Assembly: GCF_018333235.1 (NCBI RefSeq)
Contig: NZ_BORP01000001.1
Span: forward strand, 682,001-746,000
DNA length: 64,000 nt
DNA from: Ornithinibacillus bavariensis
Lineage (GTDB): Bacteria; Bacillota; Bacilli; Bacillales; Amphibacillaceae
Reading direction: 5' to 3'
The translations under genes and the position numbers were made by a program. The notes beneath the pieces were generated by a model. It did no database searches. It had not been told where the DNA came from and saw only the letters and a list, made by a program, of their open reading frames with translations. Positions 31,869-42,309 of this stretch are shown here, piece after piece. Position 1 is the stretch's first letter; each line of letters opens with the position of its first letter.

Positions 31869-34273
31869 ATATAGCAAAGGTTATCGTTGATGTCCAAGCG
31901 AAGGCCATCAATCAGACATTTGATTATTTAATTCCTGAAAAATTTCGTGATATCCTCTCTGAGGGGATGCGGGTTATCGTACCTTTTGGACCTAGGAAAA
32001 TAACCGGTTTTGTTGTTGGGAAAAAGGAAGAGTCAGAATTTGAACAGCTAAAAGAAATAATTGACGTGTTGGACATCAATCCCGTTTTAACTGAGGAATT
32101 ATTAGAGCTAGGAAAATGGGTGGCAGAAGACACATTGACCTTATATATTACTGCATACCAAGCAATGCTACCACAGGTGCTAAAAGCGCAATATAAAAAA
32201 GAACTAATTCGCAATACAGATGAAGAATTAGCCCATGAATTAGAGTTTTTATTTGCAGGTCGGGATGTAATTCGTTATGAGGAATTTGTTCAATCGACCG
32301 TTCCTTATACAACGCTTAGGAATGCTATCCAAGATGGAGCTATTTCAATTAATTATCTAGTTAAATCAAAGGTAACGAAGAAAGTTATTACGTTTATAGA
32401 GCCTAACAAGGAAGCACATCTACTGGAAGAGGCATTTATGGATTTATCACCCTCTGCAAAGAAACAACGACATGTACTTTCCTTTTTTCTAGAGTTTCCA
32501 GAGCCAGTTGAGCAACAAAAGTTATATAACTTAACTAATACGAATCGGGCAGTTATAAAAGCGTTGGTTGACAAGGGTATCTTAAGGGAATACAAAAAAG
32601 AGGTATATCGGAATCCGTATGATGACACTTCATTTGAGAAGACATTACCACTACCATTGACGAAACAACAGGAAATGGCTTTGCATCCTATTATAGAGAA
32701 GATTCATAATCATAAGCATGATGTGTTTTTAGTTCATGGAGTTACTGGGAGTGGTAAGACAGAAATCTATTTGCAGGCGATTCAAGAAGTAATAAAGCAA
32801 GGTAAAGAAGCAATTGTTCTTGTACCCGAAATTTCGCTCACACCACAAATGGTCAAAAGGTTTAAAGGTCGTTTTGGAAGTGATGTTGCTGTCATGCATA
32901 GTGCGCTTTCGAATGGAGAGAAGTACGATGAATGGAGAAAAATACATGCGAAGGAAGTAAAAGTAGTGGTTGGTGCAAGGTCCGCTATTTTCGCGCCTTT
33001 TGAGAATTTAGGAATTATAATAATTGATGAAGAGCATGAAACAACTTATAAACAAGAGGATCAACCAAGGTATCATGCTAGAGATGTGGCAATAAAACGC
33101 GGTCAATATCATGAGTGTCCAGTAGTGCTTGGAAGTGCGACACCAACCTTGGAGTCTTATGCACGTGCCAAAAAAGGAGTATATCAGTTAGCAACCCTTG
33201 ATAAACGGACAAATAATCAGGCTTTGCCCAAGGTCGAAATTGTTGATATGCGTAATGAGCTGCACGAAGGGAATCGTTCGATGTTTTCTATAGCTTTAAA
33301 AAGGGAGATGGAGAGTGGGATAGAACGTGGTGAACAGATAGTATTACTATTAAATCGTAGAGGATATTCAACATTTGTAATGTGTCGTGATTGTGGTCAT
33401 GTAAAACGATGTCCACATTGCGATATAGCCTTAACGTATCATAAAAATAGTAATCAATTAAAATGCCACTATTGTGGATATGAGGAGAGAATGCCCCATC
33501 TTTGCCCAGAATGTAATAGCGAGTCTATTCGTTATTTCGGAACTGGTACACAACGGGTAGAAGAAGCACTAAACCAATTAATGCCACATGCTAGAGTCAT
33601 TCGAATGGATGTAGATACTACAAGGAAAAAAGGAGCCCATGAAAAATTATTAAAGCGGTTTGCCAATAAAGAAGCTGATATTTTACTTGGAACCCAGATG
33701 ATAGCAAAAGGTCTCGATTTTGCTAATGTCACTTTAGTTGGTGTTTTAACTTCTGATTCGATGCTCCATCTGCCAGACTTTCGATCTAGTGAAAAAACAT
33801 TTCAGTTACTAACTCAAGTCAGTGGCCGTGCCGGTCGACATGAGTTATCTGGAAAGGTTATTGTTCAATCATACACACCTGACCATTACAGTATCCAATT
33901 AGCAAGTGAGTACGATTTCGAAAAGTTTTTCCTGTATGAAATGCAAATTCGAAAGAAATTTAGATATCCACCTTATGTGTATTTAGCATTAATAACAGTA
34001 TCCCATCAAAACCACGTAAAAGCTGTCCAAATTACAAGTCGTATCGCACAGCTTCTTTTAAAAGTTGTGGGAAAGGATACAATTGTATTAGGCCCAACAC
34101 CTTCTCCAATTGCAAGGATGAAGGATAGATATCGCTACCAATGCATGATAAAATACAAAAATGAACCGGAGCTAAGATCAACTATTAAAAAAGTGATGGA
34201 TTTATATGCAGACGAAATGCGGAAAGAGGATCTATCCATCACTGTTGATATGCAGCCTTATCACCTAATGTAG
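31865..34273 (+). CDS. priA: primosomal protein N' (replication restart helicase PriA)
   Basis: Superfamily 2 DNA helicase that reloads the replicative helicase at stalled forks. N-terminal 3'-DNA-binding domain (~1-100) is followed by the helicase: Walker [12 protein letters not shown], Walker B as [10 protein letters not shown], then eight Cys for two zinc sites ([22 protein letters not shown]), and motif [17 protein letters not shown]. Length 802 aa. The GTG start overlaps the coaBC stop by four bases. Confidence 0.96.
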   Translation: MNIAKVIVDVQAKAINQTFDYLIPEKFRDILSEGMRVIVPFGPRKITGFVVGKKEESEFEQLKEIIDVLDINPVLTEELLELGKWVAEDTLTLYITAYQAMLPQVLKAQYKKELIRNTDEELAHELEFLFAGRDVIRYEEFVQSTVPYTTLRNAIQDGAISINYLVKSKVTKKVITFIEPNKEAHLLEEAFMDLSPSAKKQRHVLSFFLEFPEPVEQQKLYNLTNTNRAVIKALVDKGILREYKKEVYRNPYDDTSFEKTLPLPLTKQQEMALHPIIEKIHNHKHDVFLVHGVTGSGKTEIYLQAIQEVIKQGKEAIVLVPEISLTPQMVKRFKGRFGSDVAVMHSALSNGEKYDEWRKIHAKEVKVVVGARSAIFAPFENLGIIIIDEEHETTYKQEDQPRYHARDVAIKRGQYHECPVVLGSATPTLESYARAKKGVYQLATLDKRTNNQALPKVEIVDMRNELHEGNRSMFSIALKREMESGIERGEQIVLLLNRRGYSTFVMCRDCGHVKRCPHCDIALTYHKNSNQLKCHYCGYEERMPHLCPECNSESIRYFGTGTQRVEEALNQLMPHARVIRMDVDTTRKKGAHEKLLKRFANKEADILLGTQMIAKGLDFANVTLVGVLTSDSMLHLPDFRSSEKTFQLLTQVSGRAGRHELSGKVIVQSYTPDHYSIQLASEYDFEKFFLYEMQIRKKFRYPPYVYLALITVSHQNHVKAVQITSRIAQLLLKVVGKDTIVLGPTPSPIARMKDRYRYQCMIKYKNEPELRSTIKKVMDLYADEMRKEDLSITVDMQPYHLM

Positions 34274-34287
34274 AAAGAGGTATGATG

Positions 34288-35232
34288 ATGAAACGAATTG
34301 CTTTTATGGGAACACCGGATTTTTCAGTTCCAATTTTAAATTCACTTATACATTCAGAGTATGAAGTAGTTTTAGTGGTAACACAGCCAGATAGACCGAA
34401 AGGAAGAAAAAAGGTTATCACATCACCACCAGTTAAAGTAGAAGCTGAAAAACATGGAATTCCAGTCTTTCAGCCGGAAAAAATACGTCATGAATATGAG
34501 GAGATTCTATCCTATAAGCCCGATATTATTGTTACAGCGGCATTTGGGCAAATATTACCTAAAGAACTTTTGGAAGGACCTAAGTTTGGCTGTGTTAATG
34601 TTCATGCATCCCTTCTTCCAGAGCTTAGAGGTGGGGCTCCGATACATTACGCGATAATGGAAGGTAAGAAGGAAACGGGAATCACGATTATGTATATGGC
34701 AGAGAAATTAGATGCTGGAGATATTTTGACGCAACGAAGTATCCGAATAGAGGTTAATGATCATGTTGGAACGATGCATGATAAGCTCTCTATTGTTGGT
34801 GCAGAGCTCTTAATGGAAACTTTACCGAAGCTATTTGCCGGGGAGATTACGGCTGTAAAGCAGGATGAGGAAAAGGCTACCTTTGCTGCCAATATTAAGC
34901 GAGAGCAGGAAGAAATAGACTGGAATAAAGCCAATAATGAAATTTATAATCATATTCGAGGGTTACATCCATGGCCGGTCGCTTTTACAACTTATGCTGG
35001 TCAAACAATGAAAATTTGGTGGGGTGAGCCTATTGATAAGCAGTACAGTGGAACCCCTGGTATGGTTGTAGAAAAAGAGCCTACCAATGAAGCATTTATC
35101 GTAATATGTGGTAATAATAAGGGAATTCGCATTACCGAAATACAACCTGCAGGAAAAAAGCGAATGTCTGTTAAGGATTATTTGCAAGGATCCGGTGACC
35201 GGATAAAAGTAGGAATGAAATTGGGAGAATAA
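34288..35232 (+). CDS. fmt: methionyl-tRNA formyltransferase
   Basis: Formylates initiator Met-tRNA using 10-formyl-THF. N-terminal catalytic domain: [23 protein letters not shown], and the active site [21 protein letters not shown]-terminal OB-fold with [26 protein letters not shown] and [12 protein letters not shown]-like [12 protein letters not shown]. Length 314 aa. Three ATGs occur in a row (34282, 34285, 34288); the last gives the family N-terminus and best spacing to AAAGAGG. It follows priA directly: the peptide deformylase gene usual here is absent. Confidence 0.95.
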   Translation: MKRIAFMGTPDFSVPILNSLIHSEYEVVLVVTQPDRPKGRKKVITSPPVKVEAEKHGIPVFQPEKIRHEYEEILSYKPDIIVTAAFGQILPKELLEGPKFGCVNVHASLLPELRGGAPIHYAIMEGKKETGITIMYMAEKLDAGDILTQRSIRIEVNDHVGTMHDKLSIVGAELLMETLPKLFAGEITAVKQDEEKATFAANIKREQEEIDWNKANNEIYNHIRGLHPWPVAFTTYAGQTMKIWWGEPIDKQYSGTPGMVVEKEPTNEAFIVICGNNKGIRITEIQPAGKKRMSVKDYLQGSGDRIKVGMKLGE

Positions 35233-35233
35233 C

Positions 35234-36583
35234 ATGGATAAATACTTGCTAAGAAATACTGCAATTGACTTATTACTCCGTATTGAACAAGACAATGGAT
35301 ATAGCCACTTACTTATTAGTCATGAAATGAAGTCTAAGCATATAGCACCTAAGGATGAGGGATTATTAACCGAAATTGTATACGGAACTACAGCACGAAA
35401 GATAACTTTGGATTATTATATTAATAATTTTATTAGTCAAAAGAAAAAACTGAGGCCATGGGTACATACATTGCTTCGTATGTCCGTTTATCAAATGATT
35501 TATTTGGATAAAGTTCCAGACCATGCAATCATTCATGAAGCAGTTGAAATTGCTAAACAAAGAGGTCATAAAGGAATCGCATCTTTAGTGAATGCTGTCC
35601 TTCGAAATATTCAACGAAGTGGGGTACCAGATACCAATACAATCACAGATGATGTGAAGCGATTATCGGTGGAAACCAGCCACCCAGAATGGTTAATTAA
35701 ACGATGGATGAATCATTATGGCTATGAAACAACGAGAGAAATGTGTCTAGCAAATCTACACCATAAACCGATTTCAATTCGTGTCCAACCGATGAAAATA
35801 ACTAGGGAACAGGCCATAGACATTTTAAGAAAAGAAGGATATGAAGTATCTGAATCTATGTTTTCTCCGCAAGGAATTATTATTGAAAAAGGAAACATTC
35901 TAAAGTCCTCCCTCTTTAATGAAGGCATAGTTACTATTCAGGATCAAAGCTCGATGCTTGCAGGGGAAATGATTTCTGTAAAGCCAGGTCAGACGGTATT
36001 GGACGCATGTAGTGCTCCAGGTGGAAAGGCAACACATATTGCTGAGAAAATGGAAGACAAAGGCGTCATATATGCACATGACTTACATGAAAAGAAAATC
36101 AAGCTCATTCAAAATAAGGCGAAGGAGCTCAATATTACCATTATTAATGCTAAAGCTTGGGATGCTAGAAAATTACAGGAATGCTATGAACCGAATACAT
36201 TTGATCGAATTTTAGTGGATGCTCCATGCTCTGGATTGGGAGTCATGAGAGGAAAGCCTGATATAAAATATAACAAAAAAGAGTCAGATATTGAAAAACT
36301 AGCTGAAATACAGCAGCATATCTTAGCTAACGTTTCCCCGTTGTTGAAGATAGGTGGCTTGTTACTATATAGCACATGTACGGTTGACTCAATGGAAAAT
36401 GAAGATGTTGTCAATAAATTTTTGAAATCACACAAGAACTTTGAAATTGATAAACACTTTTTTGCTGAACTATCTAATGAGTTACGTCATTCGTTAGGGG
36501 TTTCCGAATACGGATTGCAGCTTTTTCCACAAACCTATCAAACCGATGGATTTTTCTTAACAAGATTGAAGCGTAATAAATAG
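35234..36583 (+). CDS. rsmB: 16S rRNA (cytosine-967-C5)-methyltransferase RsmB
   Basis: SAM-dependent rRNA methyltransferase. An N-terminal NusB-like domain (~1-130, ATAIDLLLRIEQ and EIVYGTTARKITLDYYI) is followed by the Rossmann domain with ACSAPGGKATHIAE, LVDAPCSGLGVMRGKPD (PCS motif) and LLYSTCTVDSMENEDVV (TCT motif), the two cysteines being the catalytic pair. Length 449 aa. It starts one base after the fmt stop. The rlmN gene that follows it in B. subtilis is missing. Confidence 0.95.
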   Translation: MDKYLLRNTAIDLLLRIEQDNGYSHLLISHEMKSKHIAPKDEGLLTEIVYGTTARKITLDYYINNFISQKKKLRPWVHTLLRMSVYQMIYLDKVPDHAIIHEAVEIAKQRGHKGIASLVNAVLRNIQRSGVPDTNTITDDVKRLSVETSHPEWLIKRWMNHYGYETTREMCLANLHHKPISIRVQPMKITREQAIDILRKEGYEVSESMFSPQGIIIEKGNILKSSLFNEGIVTIQDQSSMLAGEMISVKPGQTVLDACSAPGGKATHIAEKMEDKGVIYAHDLHEKKIKLIQNKAKELNITIINAKAWDARKLQECYEPNTFDRILVDAPCSGLGVMRGKPDIKYNKKESDIEKLAEIQQHILANVSPLLKIGGLLLYSTCTVDSMENEDVVNKFLKSHKNFEIDKHFFAELSNELRHSLGVSEYGLQLFPQTYQTDGFFLTRLKRNK

Positions 36584-36623
36584 TTATTTTCGTAATAAAA
36601 GTTATAGAAAAAAATATTCTTAT

Positions 36624-36651
36624 TTGGCAATTTGTGTAATACTTATATACA
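36624..36651 (+). promoter_or_regulatory. candidate promoter for prpC-prkC
   Basis: TTGGCA (36624-36629), spacer of 16, TATACA (36646-36651), ~36 bases before the prpC start. Confidence 0.55.
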
Positions 36652-36686
36652 AATATTAGGTGTTGCTAGATTTAAGGGGTGGAACA

Positions 36687-37448
36687 ATGGAAGGACACTT
36701 TTGGACCGACAGAGGTCAGGTCAGAAGTCATAATGAGGATGCAGGTGGAATATACCAAAATAATTTAGGTCAGTATCTTGCCCTTATTGCTGACGGTATG
36801 GGGGGACATCAAGCTGGTGATGTTGCTAGTGGGATGGCTACTACTATACTTGAAAAAAAGTGGTTAGACAGTGAGGGGATTTCCTCGCCTGAGGAAGCGG
36901 AAGAATGGTTAAAGCATGCCTTACAAGAAGCTAATACTGCCATCTACCACCATTCCTTAGAGAAGGAAGAATGTCAAGGTATGGGAACTACTATTGTTGT
37001 CGCAATATGTACATCAGAATTTATCACTGTGGCCCATATTGGGGATAGTCGTTGTTACTTATATAATGAATATAGTTTTAAACAAATAACAGAGGACCAT
37101 TCTTTAGTCAATGCACTTGTTCAATCCGGACAGATTTCAAAAGATGATGCACTTGTTCATCCACGGAAAAATGTTGTCCTTAAGGCCCTTGGAACAGGTG
37201 AATCTGTTGAACCCGACATCCAAACCATTAGCTGGGAGGCTTGCGATAGAATTTTACTTTGTTCCGATGGCTTGACCGATAAGGTACGAGACCAAGAACT
37301 AGCAGAATTTATGAAGTCTTCTAATAAGCTAGCTGATGTTGGCACACGACTAGTAAATTTAGCGAACGAGCGTGGTGGTGAGGATAATGTTTCAATAGTT
37401 ATTCTACAGCATGATTCCACCGAGGAGGAAGGTGAAACATCATGTTAA
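36687..37448 (+). CDS. prpC: PP2C-type protein serine/threonine phosphatase PrpC
   Basis: Metal-dependent phosphatase that reverses PrkC phosphorylation. Motifs in order: the metal Asp in RSHNEDAGG, LIADGMGGHQAGD, AHIGDSRCYL, LLCSDGLTDKV and GGEDNVSIVIL. Length 253 aa. The ATG at 36687 has AAGGGGTGG upstream; an earlier GTG at 36660 would add nine residues without a ribosome site. It overlaps prkC by seven bases. Confidence 0.95.
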   Translation: MEGHFWTDRGQVRSHNEDAGGIYQNNLGQYLALIADGMGGHQAGDVASGMATTILEKKWLDSEGISSPEEAEEWLKHALQEANTAIYHHSLEKEECQGMGTTIVVAICTSEFITVAHIGDSRCYLYNEYSFKQITEDHSLVNALVQSGQISKDDALVHPRKNVVLKALGTGESVEPDIQTISWEACDRILLCSDGLTDKVRDQELAEFMKSSNKLADVGTRLVNLANERGGEDNVSIVILQHDSTEEEGETSC

Positions 37449-39460
37449 AAGGTCACTTACTGGATGAACGTTACCGAATAATTGAAAAAATAGGTGGAGG
37501 CGGGATGGCAGATGTCTACCTTGCTGATGATACTATTTTAGATCGTAAAGTAGCGATAAAGGTATTACGATTAGAATATGCAAATGATGAAGAGTTTATT
37601 GCAAGATTTGATCGAGAAGCTCAATCTGCTACAAGTCTTTCCCACCCAAACATTGTTTCGATTTTTGATGTTGGAGAAGAAGACCAGATCCTTTATATGG
37701 TAATGGAATATGTTGACGGAATGACACTGAAGGAATTTATTCAAAAGTATGGTCCACTTGATGTTACTGAGGCTATTAATATCATGAAGCAAATTACTGC
37801 TGCGATTACCCATGCCCATGAAAATGGTATTGTTCATCGTGACATAAAGCCGCAAAATATATTAATTGATACATATGGTCATATAAAGGTAACGGATTTT
37901 GGTATTGCTATAGCATTAAGTGCTACATCTCTTACACAAACAAATTCAATATTAGGCTCTGTACATTACTTGTCCCCTGAACAGGCAAGGGGAGGGCTGG
38001 CAACTAAAAAGTCAGATATATATTCTTTAGGAATTGTATTATTTGAAATGCTAACCGGTAGATTACCATTTTCTGGACAATCGCCTGTCTCTATTGCTTT
38101 AAAACATTTACAAAGTGAAACACCATCCGTACGTAATTATAGTCCAGATGTTCCACAGAGTGTGGAAAATATAGTATTAAAGGCCACCGCCAAGGATCCT
38201 TTCCATCGGTATAATACAGTTTATGATATGGAAGAAAGTTTAGAAGTAGCTCTTTTACCTGAAAATTTAAATGAACCTAAATATGTTCCTCCAGAGGAAG
38301 TAGGAGAGGAAACAAAAGCAATCCCAATAATAACTGAGAGTAATTTAGCTAATCTTCACCAAGACACGATTGTTCACCAAACAAATGGTGAGACGAAAAA
38401 AGTTACACCTGGACAGGCTCCAGATGGGGCCATTAAAAAGAAAATTAAAAAGAAAAAGAAACGAAATAAAAAATGGCTTATTATTTCCATTGTATTGTTT
38501 GCCTTATTAGCCATTCTTTTGGTGACTGCTCTTGTAATTTCTGCTACAAAGCCTAAGGATGTCAAAATTCCTGATGTAATAGGCTGGGAATTTAGTGAAG
38601 CAGAGGAAGAATTAGAATTAAATAAATTAAAGGTAGCGAAAGAAGAGGTTATTTCGAATGATGTGGAGGAAGGGTTAGTTGTAAGAACCGACCCAAGGCC
38701 AGGTAGAACTGTTAAAGAGGATTCCACAATTACTGTTTTTGTAAGTAAAGGAAAAGAAAAAATAGAATTTGGTAATTATGTTGGACAACAAATTGAAGAC
38801 GTAAAGAGAATTCTTGATGCGAAAAAGTATAAGGCCGTCATTGTATATGAAGAATTTTCTGATCGTCCTGTAGGAGAAATTTTAAAGCAGATTGAGCCTG
38901 AGCCAGGGGAAGAGGTAATCCCTGAAGAAACATCGGTGATCTTCGAAGTGAGTAAAGGAAAAGAGCCAATTAAGTTAAATAATTTAGAAGGATTAACTGA
39001 GGCTGAAGCTCGTGAATATCTCGAGTCTAATGGTCTTAGAGTAAGTGTGAAAAAGGAAAATTCCGAATCAGTTCCTATGGGCCACGTTATTAGACAAGAT
39101 CCCAATGCAAATTCAGAGGTAAATGAGGGAGACACTGTAGTTGTTTATATCTCAATAGGACCTAAGGAACTACCCCCTAGGTCTCATACGGTACAGCTAT
39201 TTATTAAATATACCGGAGATGACAATAACAATGAAGAAGATCACGAAAATAAACAACCAAGTCCACAAAAGGTAAGAATATATATAGAAGATATGGTACA
39301 CAAGGATATTGCTGTCGTTTATGAAGAGTTTACAATTACTGATGATGTACAGCGAACAATTGATTTAAAGGTAGCTCCTAAAAGTACAGCAAGGTACCGT
39401 GTCTTACGAGACGATGAAGTAATTTATGACGAAACGATTCCATATGAAGAAGGTGAATAA
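37442..39460 (+). CDS. prkC: membrane Ser/Thr protein kinase PrkC with PASTA repeats
   Basis: Hanks-type kinase that senses cell-wall muropeptides and, in spores, triggers germination. Kinase domain ~1-270: glycine loop KIGGGGMADVYLA, Lys40 in VAIKVLR, HRDIKPQN, DFGIA, then an activation loop rich in Thr/Ser (ATSLTQTNSILGS). A basic stretch of Lys precedes one membrane helix (~347-368). Three PASTA domains (about 370-580) face outside. A C-terminal ~90-residue beta-rich extension follows. Length 672 aa, slightly longer than B. subtilis PrkC (648). Confidence 0.96.
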   Translation: MLKGHLLDERYRIIEKIGGGGMADVYLADDTILDRKVAIKVLRLEYANDEEFIARFDREAQSATSLSHPNIVSIFDVGEEDQILYMVMEYVDGMTLKEFIQKYGPLDVTEAINIMKQITAAITHAHENGIVHRDIKPQNILIDTYGHIKVTDFGIAIALSATSLTQTNSILGSVHYLSPEQARGGLATKKSDIYSLGIVLFEMLTGRLPFSGQSPVSIALKHLQSETPSVRNYSPDVPQSVENIVLKATAKDPFHRYNTVYDMEESLEVALLPENLNEPKYVPPEEVGEETKAIPIITESNLANLHQDTIVHQTNGETKKVTPGQAPDGAIKKKIKKKKKRNKKWLIISIVLFALLAILLVTALVISATKPKDVKIPDVIGWEFSEAEEELELNKLKVAKEEVISNDVEEGLVVRTDPRPGRTVKEDSTITVFVSKGKEKIEFGNYVGQQIEDVKRILDAKKYKAVIVYEEFSDRPVGEILKQIEPEPGEEVIPEETSVIFEVSKGKEPIKLNNLEGLTEAEAREYLESNGLRVSVKKENSESVPMGHVIRQDPNANSEVNEGDTVVVYISIGPKELPPRSHTVQLFIKYTGDDNNNEEDHENKQPSPQKVRIYIEDMVHKDIAVVYEEFTITDDVQRTIDLKVAPKSTARYRVLRDDEVIYDETIPYEEGE

Positions 39461-40342
39461 ATGCCAGAAGGCAGAATAATTAAAGCTTTAAGTGGATTCT
39501 ATTACGTACAATCAGATGAAGGAATTTTTCAGTGCAAAGGTAGAGGAGTATTCAGAAAGAAGAATATAACACCACTTGTTGGAGATTTTGTCTCATTCGA
39601 TATTCGAGAGGAAAGTGAAGGGTATATTACAGAAATAGAGCCTAGGACGAATGAATTAATTCGTCCCCCTATTGCGAATATCACACAGGCATTTATTGTT
39701 AGTTCTGCAGTAATGCCAGATTTTAGTACAACTCTACTTGATCGATTCCTTGTCCATATAGAAGCAAAAGGAATAAAACCAATTATTTTCATTACTAAAA
39801 TAGACTTATTGACAGAAAAACAGTTGAAAATGATAGAAGCGTACAAAAAGGATTACGAAAACATCGGATACCAGGTTGAGTTGTTCTCATCAAAGGAACC
39901 ACAAACAGTTGAAAATGTAACGAAATACTTATCCAATCATGTTACTGTAATAGCAGGTCAATCTGGTGTTGGTAAATCTTCTTTAATAAATTCACTTCGT
40001 CCGGATTTATTATTACAAACTGCAGATATTTCTAAAAGCTTAGGACGTGGAAAACATACGACAAGACATGTTGAATTAATTGAGATCTATCGAGGGTTAG
40101 TTGCAGACACTCCTGGATTCAGTGCTTTAGATTTTGAACATATAGAGGCTATCGAATTGTCCGATTGTTTTCCTGAAATTAGAGAGCTTCATGACCAGTG
40201 TAAATTTAGAGGATGTCTGCACGCAAAGGAACCGAAATGTGCAGTAAAAGCTGCAGTAGAAGAACATAGAATTCCAAGCTATCGCTATGAGCATTACATT
40301 AGTTTTTTGGAAGAAATACATTCAAGAAAGCCGAGGTATTAA
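39461..40342 (+). CDS. rsgA: ribosome small subunit-dependent GTPase A RsgA (YloQ/CpgA)
   Basis: Circularly permuted GTPase that aids 30S maturation. N-terminal OB-fold, then permuted G motifs in the order G4 (ITKIDLL), G1 ([12 protein letters not shown]), G3 (DTPGFSAL), and a C-terminal zinc-binding segment with C..H.C ([15 protein letters not shown]). Length 293 aa. Its ATG abuts the prkC stop; in B. subtilis the homologue is a PrkC substrate, which fits the operon. Confidence 0.96.
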   Translation: MPEGRIIKALSGFYYVQSDEGIFQCKGRGVFRKKNITPLVGDFVSFDIREESEGYITEIEPRTNELIRPPIANITQAFIVSSAVMPDFSTTLLDRFLVHIEAKGIKPIIFITKIDLLTEKQLKMIEAYKKDYENIGYQVELFSSKEPQTVENVTKYLSNHVTVIAGQSGVGKSSLINSLRPDLLLQTADISKSLGRGKHTTRHVELIEIYRGLVADTPGFSALDFEHIEAIELSDCFPEIRELHDQCKFRGCLHAKEPKCAVKAAVEEHRIPSYRYEHYISFLEEIHSRKPRY

Positions 40343-40343
40343 C

Positions 40344-41000
40344 ATGGTAAAAATAGCACCTTCAATCTTATCAGCAAACTTCGCTAAGCTTGGCGATGAA
40401 ATAATAGACGTAGATAAAGGAGGAGCAGACTACATACATGTAGATGTAATGGATGGAAATTTTGTACCGAATATTACCATTGGACCATTAATTGTGGAAG
40501 CTATTAAACCAATAACAAGTCTTCCACTTGATGTTCATTTAATGATTGATAATCCAGATTTATATATTCCAGTATTCGCAAATGCTGGTGCATCCATTAT
40601 TACTGTTCATCAAGAAGCAACGGTGCACTTACACCGGACGATTCAGTTAATAAAAAGTAACGGAGTAAAAGCGGGAGTTGCACTAAATCCAGGAACACCA
40701 GTTGAAATGATTAAGGATGTATTAGGTGAAATAGATCTAGTTCTTATCATGACAGTAAATCCTGGCTTTGGTGGACAATCCTTTATACCATTTACAATTG
40801 ATAAAATTAAGCAAATTGCCGAGTGGCGGGATCAATATGGCTTTAATTTTGAAATCGAAGTAGATGGTGGTGTTAATACGACTACTGCTAAGAGCTGTGC
40901 ACAAGCTGGAGCAGATGTATTAGTAGCAGGTAGTGCAGTCTATAATCAAAATGATAGAGAACAAGCAATCCTACAGATTCGCCAAGCTGTAGAAAAGTAG
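40344..41000 (+). CDS. rpe: ribulose-phosphate 3-epimerase
   Basis: Pentose-phosphate pathway enzyme, TIM barrel with a metal site. Conserved [42 protein letters not shown] and [11 protein letters not shown] are all present. Length 218 aa. The ATG at 40344 has CCGAGG upstream and starts right after rsgA; a longer in-frame reading back to 40287 lies inside rsgA and is rejected. Confidence 0.96.
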   Translation: MVKIAPSILSANFAKLGDEIIDVDKGGADYIHVDVMDGNFVPNITIGPLIVEAIKPITSLPLDVHLMIDNPDLYIPVFANAGASIITVHQEATVHLHRTIQLIKSNGVKAGVALNPGTPVEMIKDVLGEIDLVLIMTVNPGFGGQSFIPFTIDKIKQIAEWRDQYGFNFEIEVDGGVNTTTAKSCAQAGADVLVAGSAVYNQNDREQAILQIRQAVEK

Positions 41001-41010
41001 GGAAAAGTGT

Positions 41011-41655
41011 ATGAGTACTGTAGCAATCGTTGGAAATGGACCTCTTGAAAATATACCTGACTTAGCTCTCTATCGGGATGCGGTTAATATATGGATAGGT
41101 GCTGACAGAGGTGCATTAACTATTTTGGAGCATAAGCTTCAACTCGATTATGCACATGGAGACTTTGACTCTGTTTCTGATATAGATAGAGAACGGATAA
41201 AAAACAATGCGAACTATTTTCAAGAATATCCTATCGAGAAGGATAAGACGGATCTACAGATTGCACTTGAACATGCTTTATCCCTTCAGCCAGATAGAAT
41301 CTATATTTTTGGGGCGACAGGTGGTCGTCTAGATCATATGCTAATTAATGTGCAATTACTAAACATTGTTGTGAAACAACAGATTAACGCTATTATTATT
41401 GATAAACAAAACAAAATCGAATGGACATGTCCCGGAACTTATACGATCGAAAAGGACGAAGAATATGAGATGATTTCGTTTCTTTCGATGACAGAGGAAG
41501 TTCGAGGATTGACCCTGACAGGGTTTTACTATCCATTAACAAATCATACTATTAAAATGGGCTCAACTCTTTCCATATCTAATCAATTGATTTCAAATTA
41601 TGGTACTTTTTCGTACGATAAAGGCATAGTATTAGTTGTAAGGAGTCGTGGTTAA
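41011..41655 (+). CDS. thiN: thiamine pyrophosphokinase (YloS)
   Basis: Transfers pyrophosphate from ATP to thiamine. Motifs: GADRGALTIL, HGDFDSVSD, EKDKTDLQIALEHAL and GATGGRLDHML, then the C-terminal thiamine-binding beta domain. Length 214 aa. It ends the prpC-thiN operon ten bases after rpe. A 7-bp hairpin (GAGTCGT/ACGACTC, 41643-41666) overlaps its stop but lacks a T-run. Confidence 0.94.
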   Translation: MSTVAIVGNGPLENIPDLALYRDAVNIWIGADRGALTILEHKLQLDYAHGDFDSVSDIDRERIKNNANYFQEYPIEKDKTDLQIALEHALSLQPDRIYIFGATGGRLDHMLINVQLLNIVVKQQINAIIIDKQNKIEWTCPGTYTIEKDEEYEMISFLSMTEEVRGLTLTGFYYPLTNHTIKMGSTLSISNQLISNYGTFSYDKGIVLVVRSRG

Positions 41656-41702
41656 AAATACGACTCATGGTAAGCGTGTTGGATATGGAGGAGGGCGAAC
41701 TC

Positions 41703-41786
41703 ATGAAATTTTATACAATTAAGCTCCCTAGAGTAGTCGGAGGATTTGTACGTGTAGTAATTGGAATTTTTAAAAGAGAGAAGTAA
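41703..41786 (+). CDS. spoVM: stage V sporulation protein SpoVM
   Basis: 27-residue amphipathic peptide that binds the convex forespore membrane and anchors SpoIVA coat assembly in the mother cell. It begins MKFYTIKLPR, as the 26-residue B. subtilis peptide does nearly exactly, keeps the helix-breaking Pro9 and the GG pair at 13-14, and ends with a basic tail. A strong GGAGGAGGG site lies 9 bases upstream. Position between thiN and rpmB is conserved. I could not pick a clear sigma-E promoter. Confidence 0.95.
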   Translation: MKFYTIKLPRVVGGFVRVVIGIFKREK

Positions 41787-41794
41787 TCAACCCT

Positions 41795-41830
41795 TTGCTT
41801 TTGTCGTTATTAGGCAGAAGCAATTTTTTT
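41795..41830 (+). terminator. intrinsic terminator after spoVM
   Basis: TTGCTTTTGTC pairs with GGCAGAAGCAA (two G-U pairs) across an 8-base loop and runs into seven T's. Confidence 0.82.
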
Positions 41831-42064
41831 GGAAAAAGTACAGGCATAAAAATTTTATACGAAGTACACGGGTCCGATGTTACTCTAAACTAAAAAATAA
41901 GGATTAGGAGCGCGGTAGCTTGGTAAAACCTTGCATTGTTTTCTTCGTCTGTTGGGTCTTTTCCTTCTAGAGCTAACATTCTTGGGATATTAGCCTTTTT
42001 ACCAATCACAGTCCGAAAAATATTTTAGTTTCTCCTCTTGAGCTATTAAAATAGTGAATAAACG
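41831..42064. other. intergenic segment with possible minus-strand gene remnant
   Basis: No confident gene. On the minus strand a frame is open from 42024 to a TAG at 41890-41892 and reads like protein (…KKANIPRMLALEGKDPTDE…, then a hydrophobic end). An ATG in it (41979) has no ribosome site; GAGGAGA at 42031-42037 stands ten bases before an ATT codon of the same frame. I do not recognise the peptide. TTGGTAAAA (41920-41928) and TTTTACCAA (41997-42005) are also complementary. Confidence 0.3.
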
Positions 42065-42095
42065 AAAAAAGCACCCTGTTTAAAAGGGTGCTTTT
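42065..42095 (-). terminator. intrinsic terminator of rpmB
   Basis: Read on the minus strand, AGCACCCT and its complement AGGGTGCT close a short loop and run into a T-tract (the AAAAAA at 42065-42070). Confidence 0.85.
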
Positions 42096-42120
42096 GGCTA
42101 ATAACTAATGTAACAGTATA

Positions 42121-42309
42121 TTATACGCGTTCTACTTTACCTGATTTAAGAGCGCGTGCAGATACATAAACACGTTTAGGTTTTCCATCTACCATAATAC
42201 GAACTTTTTGCACATTAGCTTTCCATTTACGCTTGTTGGAATTCATAGCGTGAGAGCGTTGGTTTCCACTGCTAGTTTTACGACCAGTTACAACACATTT
42301 TCTTGCCAT
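42121..42309 (-). CDS. rpmB: 50S ribosomal protein L28
   Basis: 62-residue ribosomal protein of the large subunit. It begins [22 protein letters not shown] and ends [16 protein letters not shown], as in Bacillus L28. The start at 42309 is chosen because AGGAGGG is just upstream on the minus strand; an upstream extension to 42354 is not conserved. It is transcribed opposite to spoVM and yloU. Confidence 0.97.
   Translation of the reverse strand: MARKCVVTGRKTSSGNQRSHAMNSNKRKWKANVQKVRIMVDGKPKRVYVSARALKSGKVERV

Noticed and set aside
40287-40343. 19-residue N-terminal extension of rpe
   Set aside because: It lies within the end of rsgA; the ATG at 40344 has a ribosome site and matches the family.
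41903-41945. tRNA-like start GGAGCGCGGTAGCTTGGTA
   Set aside because: It resembles a D-arm, but no acceptor, anticodon or T-arm (GTTCRA) follows.
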